From NCBI RefSeq assembly GCF_000719975.1, contig NZ_JOIJ01000026.1, positions 1 through 39,968 of the forward strand: a stretch of DNA of 39,968 bases. Reading direction: 5' to 3'. Below the pieces are notes generated by a model. It was not told the origin of the DNA, searched no databases, and worked only from the letters and a program-made list of their open reading frames with translations. A program made the translations under genes and the position numbers. This document shows positions 8,335 through 16,514 of this stretch, piece after piece. Origin of the DNA: Prauserella rugosa (GTDB taxonomy: Bacteria > Actinomycetota > Actinomycetes > Mycobacteriales > Pseudonocardiaceae). How positions within the stretch are numbered: the first letter of the stretch is position 1; each line of letters opens with the position of its first letter.

Positions 8335-9135
8335 ATGGACGTCCCGGCCACGAACAACAACCAGCGGCGCCGACTCGTGATCACAGGTGCCGCCTCCGGC
8401 ATCGGCAGAGCGCTCACGATGCGACTGACCCGAGCCGGCCACGACGTCATCGGCCTGGACCGCAGCACGGAGGGCATACCGCACGCAGCGCAGGCCCTGC
8501 GCTGCGATCTCACCGACAGCGCCGACGTGACGGCCGCAGTGGAACGAATCAGCACGTCAGCGCCCATCGACGGCCTCGCCGCCGTCGCCGGAGTACCCGG
8601 CACGGCAGCGCCGAGCGCGGTCTACGCGGTGAACATCATCGGCCTTCGCCGGCTGACCGAGGAACTGTCGCGACTGACGCACAAGAACGGCTCGATCGTG
8701 CTGCTGTCGTCGATGGCCGGCTACCGGGACGCGACGACCGACGAACAGGCGGACGAACTGCTCGCATTGCCTGCCGAGGACCTGAAGAAACGGCTCGTGG
8801 AGGCCGGTCTCGACGGCCCAAGCGCCTACCAGCTCTCCAAGCGGCTGGTCCACCGCTACGCAACGCTGCTCGCCGCGCGCCTGCACCCGGCGGACGTGCG
8901 CTGCCTCAGCGTCAGCCCCGGCCCCGTGAGCACTCCGATCCTGGCCGATTTCCGCGCCACGATGCCGTCCCTGGACACCGCCGGGGAACTGGTCGGGCGG
9001 CACGCCGAACCTGACGAGATCGCGGCGATCGTCGAGTTCGCCCTCTCGCCGGACGCCTCCTGGCTCAACGGCGTGGACCTGCGGGCCGACGGCGGGCTGA
9101 CGGCACTTCGTGCGACCCAGAATGTGACTCGATAG
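8335..9135 (+). CDS. Short-chain dehydrogenase, 3-alpha-hydroxysteroid dehydrogenase-like
   Basis: 266 aa. NAD(P)-binding motif VITGAASGIGRALTMRL lies at the N-terminus. The catalytic pair is in SAYQLSKR (YxxxK), with the upstream catalytic Ser in VLLSSMAGY. The NNAG motif of classical SDRs is replaced by AAVAGVPGT, and there is an acidic/helical insertion before the active-site Tyr. Both features recall the 3-alpha-hydroxysteroid dehydrogenase/carbonyl reductase group of Comamonas. The ATG at 8335 follows GGGGGAGACG; an upstream in-frame extension lacks a ribosome-binding site. It diverges from the P450 gene and leads an operon with an acyl-CoA synthetase. A secondary alcohol on a steroid or terpenoid-like substrate is a reasonable but unproven target. 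Confidence 0.85.
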   Translation: MDVPATNNNQRRRLVITGAASGIGRALTMRLTRAGHDVIGLDRSTEGIPHAAQALRCDLTDSADVTAAVERISTSAPIDGLAAVAGVPGTAAPSAVYAVNIIGLRRLTEELSRLTHKNGSIVLLSSMAGYRDATTDEQADELLALPAEDLKKRLVEAGLDGPSAYQLSKRLVHRYATLLAARLHPADVRCLSVSPGPVSTPILADFRATMPSLDTAGELVGRHAEPDEIAAIVEFALSPDASWLNGVDLRADGGLTALRATQNVTR

Positions 9136-9181
9136 TCGCTTAAACTGACTTTTTCGTTGCTACCATCGTCGCGCAAGCGAC
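9135..9181 (+). promoter_or_regulatory. Dyad-containing gap before the acyl-CoA synthetase
   Basis: GTCGCTT (9135-9141) and AAGCGAC (9175-9181) are inverted copies, and GTCGC-GCAA-GCGAC (9168-9181) forms a compact hairpin. The 64-bp gap is AT-richer than its surroundings. It could be an internal promoter/operator or an mRNA structure; no consensus -35/-10 pair was convincing. Confidence 0.3.
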
Positions 9182-9199
9182 CTGACACTCGGAGGTGCT

Positions 9200-10774
9200 G
9201 TGTACCCCGGCAACGTGGCCGAACGGGCCCCCGACCGCCCGGCGATGATCATCGCCGAGACCGGTCAGCACCGCACGTATGCGGAACTCGACGAGCGCAG
9301 CGCCCGCCTCGCGTCGTACTTCGCCGTCCGCGGTCTTCAGCGGGACGACACCGTGCTGGTCGTTCTCGGCAACGACCTGATCTGGGGGGAAGTGTGCTGG
9401 GCGTGCTGGCGCAGCGGACTGTGCCTCGGCGCGGCCAACTTCCACCTCACCAGCGCTGAGCTCGCGCCCATCCTGGAAGATGCCGCCCCGCGGGCGATCG
9501 TGACCTCGCGCCGAGTCCTCCCGAACCTGCGCGCCGCGGCCGAGCAGGCCGGCCTCGACCACGGCGTGCTGTGGCTGGTCGTCGACGAGACCGGCGAGCC
9601 GAGCGGACCTGACGCAGCGCTGAACTACGAGCGCATCATCGCCTCAACTCCCCGCGATCCGGATCTGGTGGAGACCGTGGGTGGCAGGCTGCTGTTCAGC
9701 TCCGGTACGACCGGACGGCCGAAACCCTTCCGGGTTCCACCGCAGCAGATCCACCCGAGCGAGCTGCCGGTGCGCTCCGGCGGACTCATGACGTCGCTGG
9801 GATTCGACGACACCGGCAACGTCCTGCTCGTTCCGGGACCCGCCTACCACGCCGGCCCCCTCGGCTTCCTCCAGTCGCTGCACCAACTCGGTGGGACCGT
9901 CGTGCTGATGCAGAAGTTCGACCCCGAGGGAGCACTGGCCGCGATCGAGCGGTACCGCGTCACCCACAGCCAATGGGTACCCACGATGTTCGTGCGGCTG
10001 CTGCGACTCCCCGCCGAGGTTCGCCACCGCTACGACCTCTCCTCGCACCGAGTCGCCGTGCACGCGGCAGCACCGTGCCCGCCCGAGGTCAAGCGGGAGA
10101 TGCTGACCTGGTGGGGCCCCATCGTGCACGAGTACTACGGCGCCAGCGAAGGTTACGGGCGGACCACCATCGGCCCCGAGGAGTGGCTCGCCCACCCCGG
10201 ATCGGTAGGTCGCTCCGTGCAGAGCACCGTGCACATCGCCGACGAATCCGGCCGGCTCCTGCCCACCGGCCAGGTGGGCGCGGTCTGGTTCGCCAAGCCC
10301 GACGCCGAAGAGCCCGAGCGGGCCGCCGACGGGACCGCCGACCTCGCCGCAACGCCGGGCTGGGGCACTGTCGGTGACCTCGGCTACCTCGACGACGACG
10401 GTTTCCTCTACCTCACCGGCAGGCAGGGCCAAACCATCATCACCGGCGGCGTCAACGTCTATCCCCGCGAGGTCGAAGACCTGCTGGCCCCGCACCCCAA
10501 GGTCGACGACATCGCCGTGCTCGGCGTGCCCGACCCGGAGTTCGGGGAGCAGGTCAAGGCCGTCGTGGTACCCGCCGACGGCAGCGAACCGGGACCGTCG
10601 CTGGCAGACGAGCTCATCACCTATTGCCGCGAACGTCTCGCGCACTTCAAGTGCCCGAAATCCGTCGACTTCACCGACAGCCTCCCCCGCACCGACACCG
10701 GGAAGATCCGGCACAAGCCGTTGCGCGACCAGTACTGGTCCGTCGCTTCCTCGCAACCGACCAGGAGCACGTGA
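9200..10774 (+). CDS. AMP-forming acyl-CoA synthetase (FadD-like)
   Basis: 524 aa, GTG start behind CGGAGG. The adenylate-forming enzyme core motif is LLFSSGTTGRPKPF (about residue 170), followed by EYYGASEG, a GDLGYLDDDGFLYLTGR hinge region and the C-terminal catalytic lysine motif PRTDTGKIRHK. It would convert a carboxylic acid, ATP and CoA to an acyl-CoA. The PKPF in the P-loop replaces the usual PKG/PKA. It is one of three acyl-CoA synthetases in the window and shares about the same overall layout as the 514-aa enzyme at 14890-16434. The stop and the next ATG overlap by one base (TGATG), so it is coupled to the histidine phosphatase. Confidence 0.9.
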   Translation: MYPGNVAERAPDRPAMIIAETGQHRTYAELDERSARLASYFAVRGLQRDDTVLVVLGNDLIWGEVCWACWRSGLCLGAANFHLTSAELAPILEDAAPRAIVTSRRVLPNLRAAAEQAGLDHGVLWLVVDETGEPSGPDAALNYERIIASTPRDPDLVETVGGRLLFSSGTTGRPKPFRVPPQQIHPSELPVRSGGLMTSLGFDDTGNVLLVPGPAYHAGPLGFLQSLHQLGGTVVLMQKFDPEGALAAIERYRVTHSQWVPTMFVRLLRLPAEVRHRYDLSSHRVAVHAAAPCPPEVKREMLTWWGPIVHEYYGASEGYGRTTIGPEEWLAHPGSVGRSVQSTVHIADESGRLLPTGQVGAVWFAKPDAEEPERAADGTADLAATPGWGTVGDLGYLDDDGFLYLTGRQGQTIITGGVNVYPREVEDLLAPHPKVDDIAVLGVPDPEFGEQVKAVVVPADGSEPGPSLADELITYCRERLAHFKCPKSVDFTDSLPRTDTGKIRHKPLRDQYWSVASSQPTRST

Positions 10775-11424
10775 TGGAGCTTCTGCTGATCCGGCACGGC
10801 AGGCCGGAAAGCCAGCACGGCGCAACCGGCGACGGCGCCGACCCACCGCTGACCGCTCGAGGCCGCGCCGAGGCAGACCTGCTCGGGCGGTTCCTCGCCG
10901 GTGCGAACGGTCCGGCCACCGTCTACGCCAGTCCGATGATCCGGGCGCGGGAGACCGCTGAGGCGATCGTCAACCACGCCACCGTGCCGCTGCTCGTGGA
11001 CGATCGCTTGCGGGAGTTCGATCACGGCGCCACCAGCTACACCCCACCCGAGTTGAACACCGCGCCCAACGACGTGCGACGAATGATGTGGCGCGCACTG
11101 GAAACGGGCGTGTGGGGCGATCACGTCTTCGACCCGGAAGCGTTCGAGCAGCGGGTGTGGGACGTGTTCAACCACATCATCGACGCCAACTCCTCCAACA
11201 CCGTCGCCGTCGTCTGCCACTCCGGAGTCCTGAACTCGTTCCTGGGAAAGGTGCTCGGCCGGCCGCGCGGAATGTTCTTCCAGCCGAACTACACCTCGAT
11301 CAGCCGAGTCGTGGCTTCCGGGCGACGGCGACAGGTGTTGAGCCTGAACGAGACCACGCATCTCCAGTGCGCCGACGACGGGACCCTGGAGGCTCTGACG
11401 AAAGGGGCGAACAGTGAGCACTGA
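10774..11424 (+). CDS. Histidine phosphatase superfamily (phosphoglycerate mutase-like) protein
   Basis: 216 aa. The RHG motif is at the extreme N-terminus (LLLIRHGRPE, nucleophile His8), and the second conserved histidine is in VAVVCHSGVLNSFLG. A conserved Glu/Asp-rich region (LREFDHGATSYTPPE) lies between. The family includes broad phosphomonoesterases and mutases; the substrate here is unknown. Coupling by one base to the acyl-CoA synthetase and overlap with the next gene place it in an operon ending in an ATP-grasp/phosphohistidine protein, where it might remove a phosphate added by that system. The ATG at 10774 places RHG at the normal position; longer in-frame extension is antisense-like and lies inside the synthetase gene. 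Confidence 0.85.
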   Translation: MELLLIRHGRPESQHGATGDGADPPLTARGRAEADLLGRFLAGANGPATVYASPMIRARETAEAIVNHATVPLLVDDRLREFDHGATSYTPPELNTAPNDVRRMMWRALETGVWGDHVFDPEAFEQRVWDVFNHIIDANSSNTVAVVCHSGVLNSFLGKVLGRPRGMFFQPNYTSISRVVASGRRRQVLSLNETTHLQCADDGTLEALTKGANSEH

Positions 11425-12055
11425 CCACGACCTCACGACCCGCGGACCACAGCTGACCGTCCTCCACCTGCTCCGCCTCAAGGGATTCGCAGCTGAAGAC
11501 CTCATCGTCCGCGACACCGAACTCGACGCCGCCGTCGTGCAGGACTTGCTGCGTCAGGCGCAATCCGACGGACTCATCGCCGAACGCAGCGGCCGCATCA
11601 GCGGGTGGGCGCTCACCGCGCAGGGCCGGACCACGCACGCCGAACTGCTGGCCGCCGAGCTCGCGGAATCCGGAGCCAAACCCGCGGTCGAGCACGCCAA
11701 CACCACCTTCCTGGAGCTCAACCAGCCCTTCAAGGAGCTGTGCTCCCGCTGGCAGATGCGGCCTGACGGCTCGGTCAACGACCACGGCGACCAGACCTAC
11801 GACGACGCCGTGGTCGCCGACCTCGGCGCGCTGCACGAGCAGGTTCTCGCACTCACGGACGAGGTCGCTCAGGCCCTCCCCCGCTTCGGCAGGTACCCGC
11901 GAGCGTTCCGGCGTGCCTACGAGCGCCTGCTGTCCGGCGATCGCAAAGCGTTCGCGGCACCGCTGTCGGAGAGCTATCACGACGCATGGATGGAACTGCA
12001 CCAGGACCTGCTGAGCACGCTTGGCCGCGAACGAGCCGCAGCAGATGGTCACTGA
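11414..12055 (+). CDS. Winged-helix-like protein associated with PPDK-like genes
   Basis: 213 aa, GTG start at 11414 behind AAAGGGG, overlapping the phosphatase stop by 11 bases. The first ~85 residues look like a winged helix: LLRLKGFAAEDLIV, then AAVVQDLLRQAQSDGLIAER, then a wing-like SGRISGWALTAQGRTTHAELL. The remaining ~120 residues are helical and acidic/Trp-rich (CSRWQMRPDG, AFRRAYERLLSGD), a domain I recognise only as occurring next to short actinobacterial PPDK-like proteins. It could be a DNA-binding regulator or a partner subunit. It lies 46 bp upstream of the PPDK-like start. No catalytic motif was seen. Confidence 0.7.
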   Translation: MSTDHDLTTRGPQLTVLHLLRLKGFAAEDLIVRDTELDAAVVQDLLRQAQSDGLIAERSGRISGWALTAQGRTTHAELLAAELAESGAKPAVEHANTTFLELNQPFKELCSRWQMRPDGSVNDHGDQTYDDAVVADLGALHEQVLALTDEVAQALPRFGRYPRAFRRAYERLLSGDRKAFAAPLSESYHDAWMELHQDLLSTLGRERAAADGH

Positions 12056-12101
12056 GCCTGTCCCCCGCCACCAGGTCACGCACGAGCAAAGGAGCGACGC
12101 C

Positions 12102-13736
12102 GTGGCTTCACTCACCGCCGCACCCGGCTCCGGCACCATTCGTGCCGCCGAGCACCTCTTCCCGTTCGATCACCCCCACCGGACACCGCCGCGTGAGCTC
12201 GCCGGCCTGCTCGGCGGCAAAGGCGCCGGCCTCGCCGAGATGACCTCGGTGCTCAACCTGCCCGTCCCGCCCGGCTTCACCATCGCCACACCGGTGTGCA
12301 GGGCCTACCGAGACGGCGGCTGGCCTGACGACCTGGACGCCGCGGTCACCGAGAACATGTCCGCATTGGAGTCCCGAATGGGCCGCAAGCTGGGCGACCC
12401 GGCGGATCCACTGCTCGTGGCGGTCCGCAGCGGGGCACCGCGGTCGATGCCGGGGATGCTCGACACGGTGCTGAACCTGGGGCTCAACGACGAGACCGTC
12501 GAGGGCCTCGCCGAGGCGTCCGACGACCCGGATTTCGCCTGGGACAGCTACGCGCGCTTCCTCACCATGTACGCCACGACGGTGCTCGACGTGCCGAAGG
12601 AGACCGTCCACTCCGCTGAGGCAGGCAGTCCGCGCCAGCGCGCTCTTGCGATCAAGGAAGCGCTCAGCGCTGCAGGGGCTCAGGTGCCGCAAGACCCCGC
12701 GGAGCAGCTGCGCGGGGCCATCGAGGCGGTCTTCCGCAGCTGGGACAGCGATCGAGCGCGCGCGTACCGGGACAGGGAGGGAATCGACCCGAACCTCGGC
12801 ACCGCGGTCAACGTCCAGGCCATGGTGTTCGGCAACTACGACGACCGCTCCGGCACCGGAGTGGCGTTCACCCGCAACCCCTCCACCGGCGAGAACCGGC
12901 ACTACGGCGATTTCCTGCCGAAGGCGCAGGGCGAAGACGTCGTGGCCGGAAGCGCGCGCACACTGCCGCTGAGCGACATGGCCGACTTTCTCCCCGAGGC
13001 GTTCGCGGAGCTCACCGATCGACTCTCCGCGCTCGAGCAGCACTACCGGGACATGTGCGACGTCGAGTTCACGGTCGAGCGCGGGAAGCTCTACATCTTG
13101 CAGACCAGGGTCGGCAAGCGCGGCGCCGTAGCGGCCGTCAGGATCGCCGCCGAGATGTGGCGGGACCCGGCCATCGCCCTGACGACCGAGGAACTGCGCG
13201 CGCGGCTGGACGACGACATCGTCCACACCGCCCGTACCGAGGTCTTGGCCGCCGCGCGCCAAGGTGTCGCGTCCGAACCGATGACGCAGGGCCTGGGTGC
13301 CTCGCCCGGCCGGGTCAGCGGAACGGTCGTCCTCGACGCGGACGCCGCCTCCGAGGCCGACAGCGACGTGATCCTCGTGCGGTCTGAGACCAGTCCGGAG
13401 GACGTTCACGGGATGGCGGTGTCCGCCGGAATCCTGACCAGCACAGGCGGGCTGGTCAGCCACGCGGCTGTGGTCGCCCGCGGCTGGGGCATCCCGGCAG
13501 TGGTCGGCGCCAACCACCTCGCCGTGGGCGATGCCGAGGTTCGGGACGAGCAGGGGGAGATCCTCTTCCGCACCGGGGACGTCATCACGATCGACGGCAC
13601 CACCGGCGAGGTCTGGCTCGGTGCGGCGAACTCGCAAGCAACGGAGGCGCTGCAGGACGACGACATCCTCGCACGCGACCTTCCGGAACTCGCCGAACTC
13701 GCCCACCTGCGGCAGTCCGGTCAAGACTCCCAGTAG
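12102..13736 (+). CDS. ppdK: Short PPDK-like protein: ATP-grasp plus phosphohistidine domain, no pyruvate-binding barrel
   Basis: 544 aa from the GTG at 12102, preceded by AAAGGAG at 12088-12094; the frame is open further upstream but has no better site. Residues ~10-350 are the PPDK nucleotide-binding (ATP-grasp) region: GGKGAGLAEM, PVPPGFTI, RSGAPRSMPGMLDTVLNLGLN, GTGVAFTRNPSTGEN, ILQTRVGKR. A swivel domain follows, with phosphoacceptor His454 in GGLVSHAAVVARGWG. The C-terminal TIM barrel of true pyruvate,phosphate dikinase (full length near 870 aa) is absent, so the pyruvate reaction is unlikely for this protein alone. M. tuberculosis PpdK (Rv1127c) is similarly short. It may charge His454 from ATP and pass the phosphoryl group on, possibly to the protein at 1349-3088 or to an alcohol substrate. 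Confidence 0.82.
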   Translation: MASLTAAPGSGTIRAAEHLFPFDHPHRTPPRELAGLLGGKGAGLAEMTSVLNLPVPPGFTIATPVCRAYRDGGWPDDLDAAVTENMSALESRMGRKLGDPADPLLVAVRSGAPRSMPGMLDTVLNLGLNDETVEGLAEASDDPDFAWDSYARFLTMYATTVLDVPKETVHSAEAGSPRQRALAIKEALSAAGAQVPQDPAEQLRGAIEAVFRSWDSDRARAYRDREGIDPNLGTAVNVQAMVFGNYDDRSGTGVAFTRNPSTGENRHYGDFLPKAQGEDVVAGSARTLPLSDMADFLPEAFAELTDRLSALEQHYRDMCDVEFTVERGKLYILQTRVGKRGAVAAVRIAAEMWRDPAIALTTEELRARLDDDIVHTARTEVLAAARQGVASEPMTQGLGASPGRVSGTVVLDADAASEADSDVILVRSETSPEDVHGMAVSAGILTSTGGLVSHAAVVARGWGIPAVVGANHLAVGDAEVRDEQGEILFRTGDVITIDGTTGEVWLGAANSQATEALQDDDILARDLPELAELAHLRQSGQDSQ

Positions 13737-13746
13737 AGCACCAGCA

Positions 13747-13793
13747 CGGCACCGAGATCGCCAGCTCCCTGACGGATGGCGTTCTCGGTGCCG
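13747..13793. terminator. Strong hairpin between convergent genes
   Basis: CGGCACCGAGATCGCCA (13747-13763) pairs with TGGCGTTCTCGGTGCCG (13777-13793) over 17 bp with one mismatch and a 13-nt loop. It lies 11 bp after the PPDK-like stop and 59 bp before the stop of the convergent oxidoreductase. There is no T-run, as is usual for actinobacterial terminators. Confidence 0.7.
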
Positions 13794-13851
13794 GGTGCGC
13801 TTCGCGGGATCCACGGGCGCAGAAGAGTTCACGACACGCCACTTTCGTCCA

Positions 13852-14826
13852 TCATGGACGCAGCACGTACTTGCCGATCGCCTGACGTTCGCCGACGAGC
13901 TCGAGCACGCGGCCGGCGTCGGCCATCGGCGCGGTTGAGGGCTGTCGTGGGCGGTAGACGCCACGCCCGATGCGCTCCAGGACGTCGGCGAGCAGGGCCG
14001 CGTTGCCTTGCGGCCCTCCCACCTCACGCGACCAATCACCCCAGTCCACGCCCACGACCGTGCGGTTTCGCAGCAGCACGATGTTCGCCGGCAGCCGCGG
14101 GATCTCGCCCGAGGCGAAGCCGAACACGCAGAACCGGCCACCGGTCGCCAGCGCCCGCAGGGCGCTTTCCGAGGCGGGACCGCCGACCGGGTCGATGACG
14201 ACATCAGCGCCCCCTCCGGTAGCAGCGCGGATCTCGCCCTTGAGGTCGTCGTAACCCAGCGCCACCTCGGCACCGACCGCCTTCGCCGCAGCGCGCTTGT
14301 CCTCCGTGGAGGCCACCGCGACGACGCAGGCACCGAGGCCGCTCGCCACGTCGATCGCGGCTTGGCCGATGCCACCTCCCGCGCCGAGGACGACGACGTG
14401 GTCACCTCGTCCGACGGTGATTCGGTGCGTCGTGGCGAACGCCATCGTCAGGTAGCTCTCCATCGCCCCTGCGGCGACCTCAGCAGCAACGCCGTCGGGC
14501 ACCGGGACGACCGCGCCGGCCGGCGCGGTCACGTGGGAGGCGTATCCGCCGAAGTCGGTCAACACCGCCGCCACGGCAGTTCCGGGGCCGAGGTGGTCGA
14601 CGCCCTCCCCCGCTGCGGCCACACGGCCGACCACGCAGCTGCCCGGAGTGAAGGGCAGCGGCGGCCGGACTTGGTAGGAACCGCGGACGACGAGGCCGTC
14701 GACGAAGCTGACGCCCACTGCCGTCACCTCGACGAGCACTTCTCCGGGCGGCGGCTCCGGGGTGGGTTCCTCGATGACCTCCAACGCGAGCGGATCACCG
14801 AACGCCGAGCAGATCACGCGTCGCAT
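13852..14826 (-). CDS. Zinc-independent MDR oxidoreductase, NADPH:quinone reductase-like
   Basis: 324 aa. N-terminal GroES-like domain (RRVICSAFGDPLALEVIEEP, VRGSYQVRPPLPFTPGSCVVG) and a Rossmann domain with VVVLGAGGGIGQAAIDVASGLG, then DVVIDPVGG. The GHE zinc motif and structural cysteines of alcohol dehydrogenases are absent, placing it with quinone oxidoreductases/enoyl reductases of the MDR superfamily. It would reduce an activated double bond or quinone with NADPH. The ATG has an excellent GGAGGA site at close spacing. It lies 63 bp after the acyl-CoA synthetase on the same strand and probably shares its transcript. Its role in the pathway, for example as a double-bond reductase of a 2-enoyl intermediate, is inference. 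Confidence 0.85.
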   Translation of the reverse strand: MRRVICSAFGDPLALEVIEEPTPEPPPGEVLVEVTAVGVSFVDGLVVRGSYQVRPPLPFTPGSCVVGRVAAAGEGVDHLGPGTAVAAVLTDFGGYASHVTAPAGAVVPVPDGVAAEVAAGAMESYLTMAFATTHRITVGRGDHVVVLGAGGGIGQAAIDVASGLGACVVAVASTEDKRAAAKAVGAEVALGYDDLKGEIRAATGGGADVVIDPVGGPASESALRALATGGRFCVFGFASGEIPRLPANIVLLRNRTVVGVDWGDWSREVGGPQGNAALLADVLERIGRGVYRPRQPSTAPMADAGRVLELVGERQAIGKYVLRP

Positions 14827-14889
14827 GCGTTCCTCCGATGTCGTTGGGTCGTGCTCGGCGGTCGGGCGCAGGACCTGACAACGACGCCA

Positions 14890-16434
14890 TCATCGGTACG
14901 AATCCTTGAGTTCGCGCTTGAGCAGCTTTCCCGTGGCAGTGCGCGGGAGCTGATCGGCGAAGTCGAGGTCCCGGGGGCATTTGAACGTCGACAGGCGTTG
15001 CCGGCACCAGTCGATGAGCTGCGCGGCCAACTCCGGGCTGGGGGCGCATCCAGGCCGCAGCTGCACCACGGCGTGGACCACCTCGCCCAACTCGTCGTGC
15101 GGGATGCCGAAGACGGCCGCGTCGGCCACGTCGGGATGCTCGACCAGGGCGTTCTCGGCTTCCTGGGGGTAGATGTTCACCCCGCCGGACAGGACGAGGT
15201 CCGCGCGCCGATCAGCGAGGTAGAGGTAACCGTCCTCGTCGAGGTGCCCGAGGTCGCCGACCGTGGTCCAGCCGAGTTCGTTGCGCGCTTCGGCAGTCTT
15301 GGCCGGGTCGTTGAGGTACTCGAACGACAAGCCGCCCTCCGACCAGATCGTGCCGATCTCCCCCGCAGGCAGCTCGTGACCGTCCTCGTCGAGGATGTGC
15401 GGCCGCCCGGCCAGCGCCCGACCGACCGAGCCCGGGTGCTCGAGCCATTCCTCGGAGTTGATCGCGGTGAACAGGTAGTTCTCGGTGGAGGAGTAGTACT
15501 CGTGCACGATCGGCCCGAGCCACTCGATCGTCGCCCGCTTCGTCTCGGGCGGGCACGGTGCCGCCGCGTGCACGAGGACCTGCAAGGACGACAGGTCCCG
15601 CTGTTGACGAACCTGCTCGGGCAACTTGAGGATCCGGATGAGCATCGTGGGCACCATCTGGGTATGGGTGACGCGGTAGCGCTCGACGAGTTCCAGCGCG
15701 GCCTCGGCGTCGAACCGATCCATGATCACCACCGTGCCGCCGTAGCGTTGCACCGTCATGCAGAACCGCAAGGGCGCGGCGTGGTAGAGCGGTGCCGGCG
15801 ACAGGTAGACCGTCTCCTCGTCGAGGCCCCAACGGTCATGAAGCAGTGTCGCCACCCCCGGAGGGGTGCCCAACGGCGCCAACGGCAGGTCCGACGCGAC
15901 CCCCTTCGGCCGACCCGTCGTGCCCGAGGAGTAGAGCAGGTCAACGCCCTCCCGCTCCTCGGGCACCGAGGGCGGCGCGCTCGCCACGGCTTCGGCCAGC
16001 TCCTCGAAACCCTCGGCTGCGGGCCCGGTGGTGAGCCGCAGTTCCACGCCCGGCGCCTCCTGCAGGGCAGCAGCCGCCCGTTCGAGGCAGGTCGCGCTGG
16101 TGACGAGCGCACGCGCGTGGCAGTCGCGCAGGATGTAGGCGACATCCGCCGGCTCGAGGCGGGTCGGCAGACCCACGTAGCGCAGGCCGCACCGTTGCGC
16201 CGCCCACGCCACCGGCAGGTAGTCGGCGGTGTTCTCCATCAGGATCGCCAGGCAGTCCCCGTGCCGAAGACCACGGGACCACAGCAGGGCGGCGATGGCC
16301 CGGGACGAGTCGACCAGCTCGCCGTAGGTCACCACGTGCCCGGTGCCGGCCAAGACGAACGCCGCGCGCTGCGGGTCGGTGTTGGCCACGGCATCCGGGA
16401 ACGGGGCGTCGGGCGAGAGTTTGGGGGTGTGCAC
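14890..16434 (-). CDS. AMP-forming acyl-CoA synthetase (FadD-like)
   Basis: 514 aa from the GTG at 16434, which has GGAGAGAATT directly upstream; the frame is open to 16515 but that extension covers a terminator hairpin. Core motifs are LLYSSGTTGRPKGVASDLP, EYYSSTENY, GDLGHLDEDGYLYLADR and the catalytic-lysine tail LPRTATGKLLKRELKDSYR. The arrangement HAAAPCPPETKRATIEWLGP closely parallels HAAAPCPPEVKREMLTWWGP in the 9200-10774 enzyme, so the two are paralogues. It activates a carboxylic acid to its CoA ester; substrate specificity cannot be read. Upstream lies a third synthetase separated by a terminator; downstream is an MDR oxidoreductase. Confidence 0.9.
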   Translation of the reverse strand: MHTPKLSPDAPFPDAVANTDPQRAAFVLAGTGHVVTYGELVDSSRAIAALLWSRGLRHGDCLAILMENTADYLPVAWAAQRCGLRYVGLPTRLEPADVAYILRDCHARALVTSATCLERAAAALQEAPGVELRLTTGPAAEGFEELAEAVASAPPSVPEEREGVDLLYSSGTTGRPKGVASDLPLAPLGTPPGVATLLHDRWGLDEETVYLSPAPLYHAAPLRFCMTVQRYGGTVVIMDRFDAEAALELVERYRVTHTQMVPTMLIRILKLPEQVRQQRDLSSLQVLVHAAAPCPPETKRATIEWLGPIVHEYYSSTENYLFTAINSEEWLEHPGSVGRALAGRPHILDEDGHELPAGEIGTIWSEGGLSFEYLNDPAKTAEARNELGWTTVGDLGHLDEDGYLYLADRRADLVLSGGVNIYPQEAENALVEHPDVADAAVFGIPHDELGEVVHAVVQLRPGCAPSPELAAQLIDWCRQRLSTFKCPRDLDFADQLPRTATGKLLKRELKDSYR

Positions 16435-16459
16435 AATTCTCTCCAGGACGAACGACTGC

Positions 16460-16497
16460 GACACCTGGCCTCGCCGGACGTGGCGAGACCAGGTGTC
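16460..16497. terminator. Hairpin downstream of the acyl-CoA synthetase at 16515-18191
   Basis: GACACCTGGCCTCGCC (16460-16475) pairs with GGCGAGACCAGGTGTC (16482-16497) with one mismatch and a 6-nt loop. It sits 18 bp after the stop of the upstream minus-strand synthetase and before the start of the next one, so the two synthetases may be only partly co-transcribed. Confidence 0.7.
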
Positions 16498-16514
16498 ACG
16501 TGGTAGCGACGGCA

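Noticed and set aside
12102..13736. Full pyruvate,phosphate dikinase activity
   Set aside because: The pyruvate/PEP-binding TIM barrel is absent, so the enzyme name is kept only as a family label.
14008..16506. Very long open frame (over 800 codons) on the plus strand opposite the acyl-CoA synthetase
   Set aside because: It is antisense to clear homologues, has Arg/His/Gly-rich low-complexity composition and no recognisable domain. Such frames are expected opposite high-GC genes. The same applies to 3335-5680, 1235-3112, 12108-14405 and 29197-30348.
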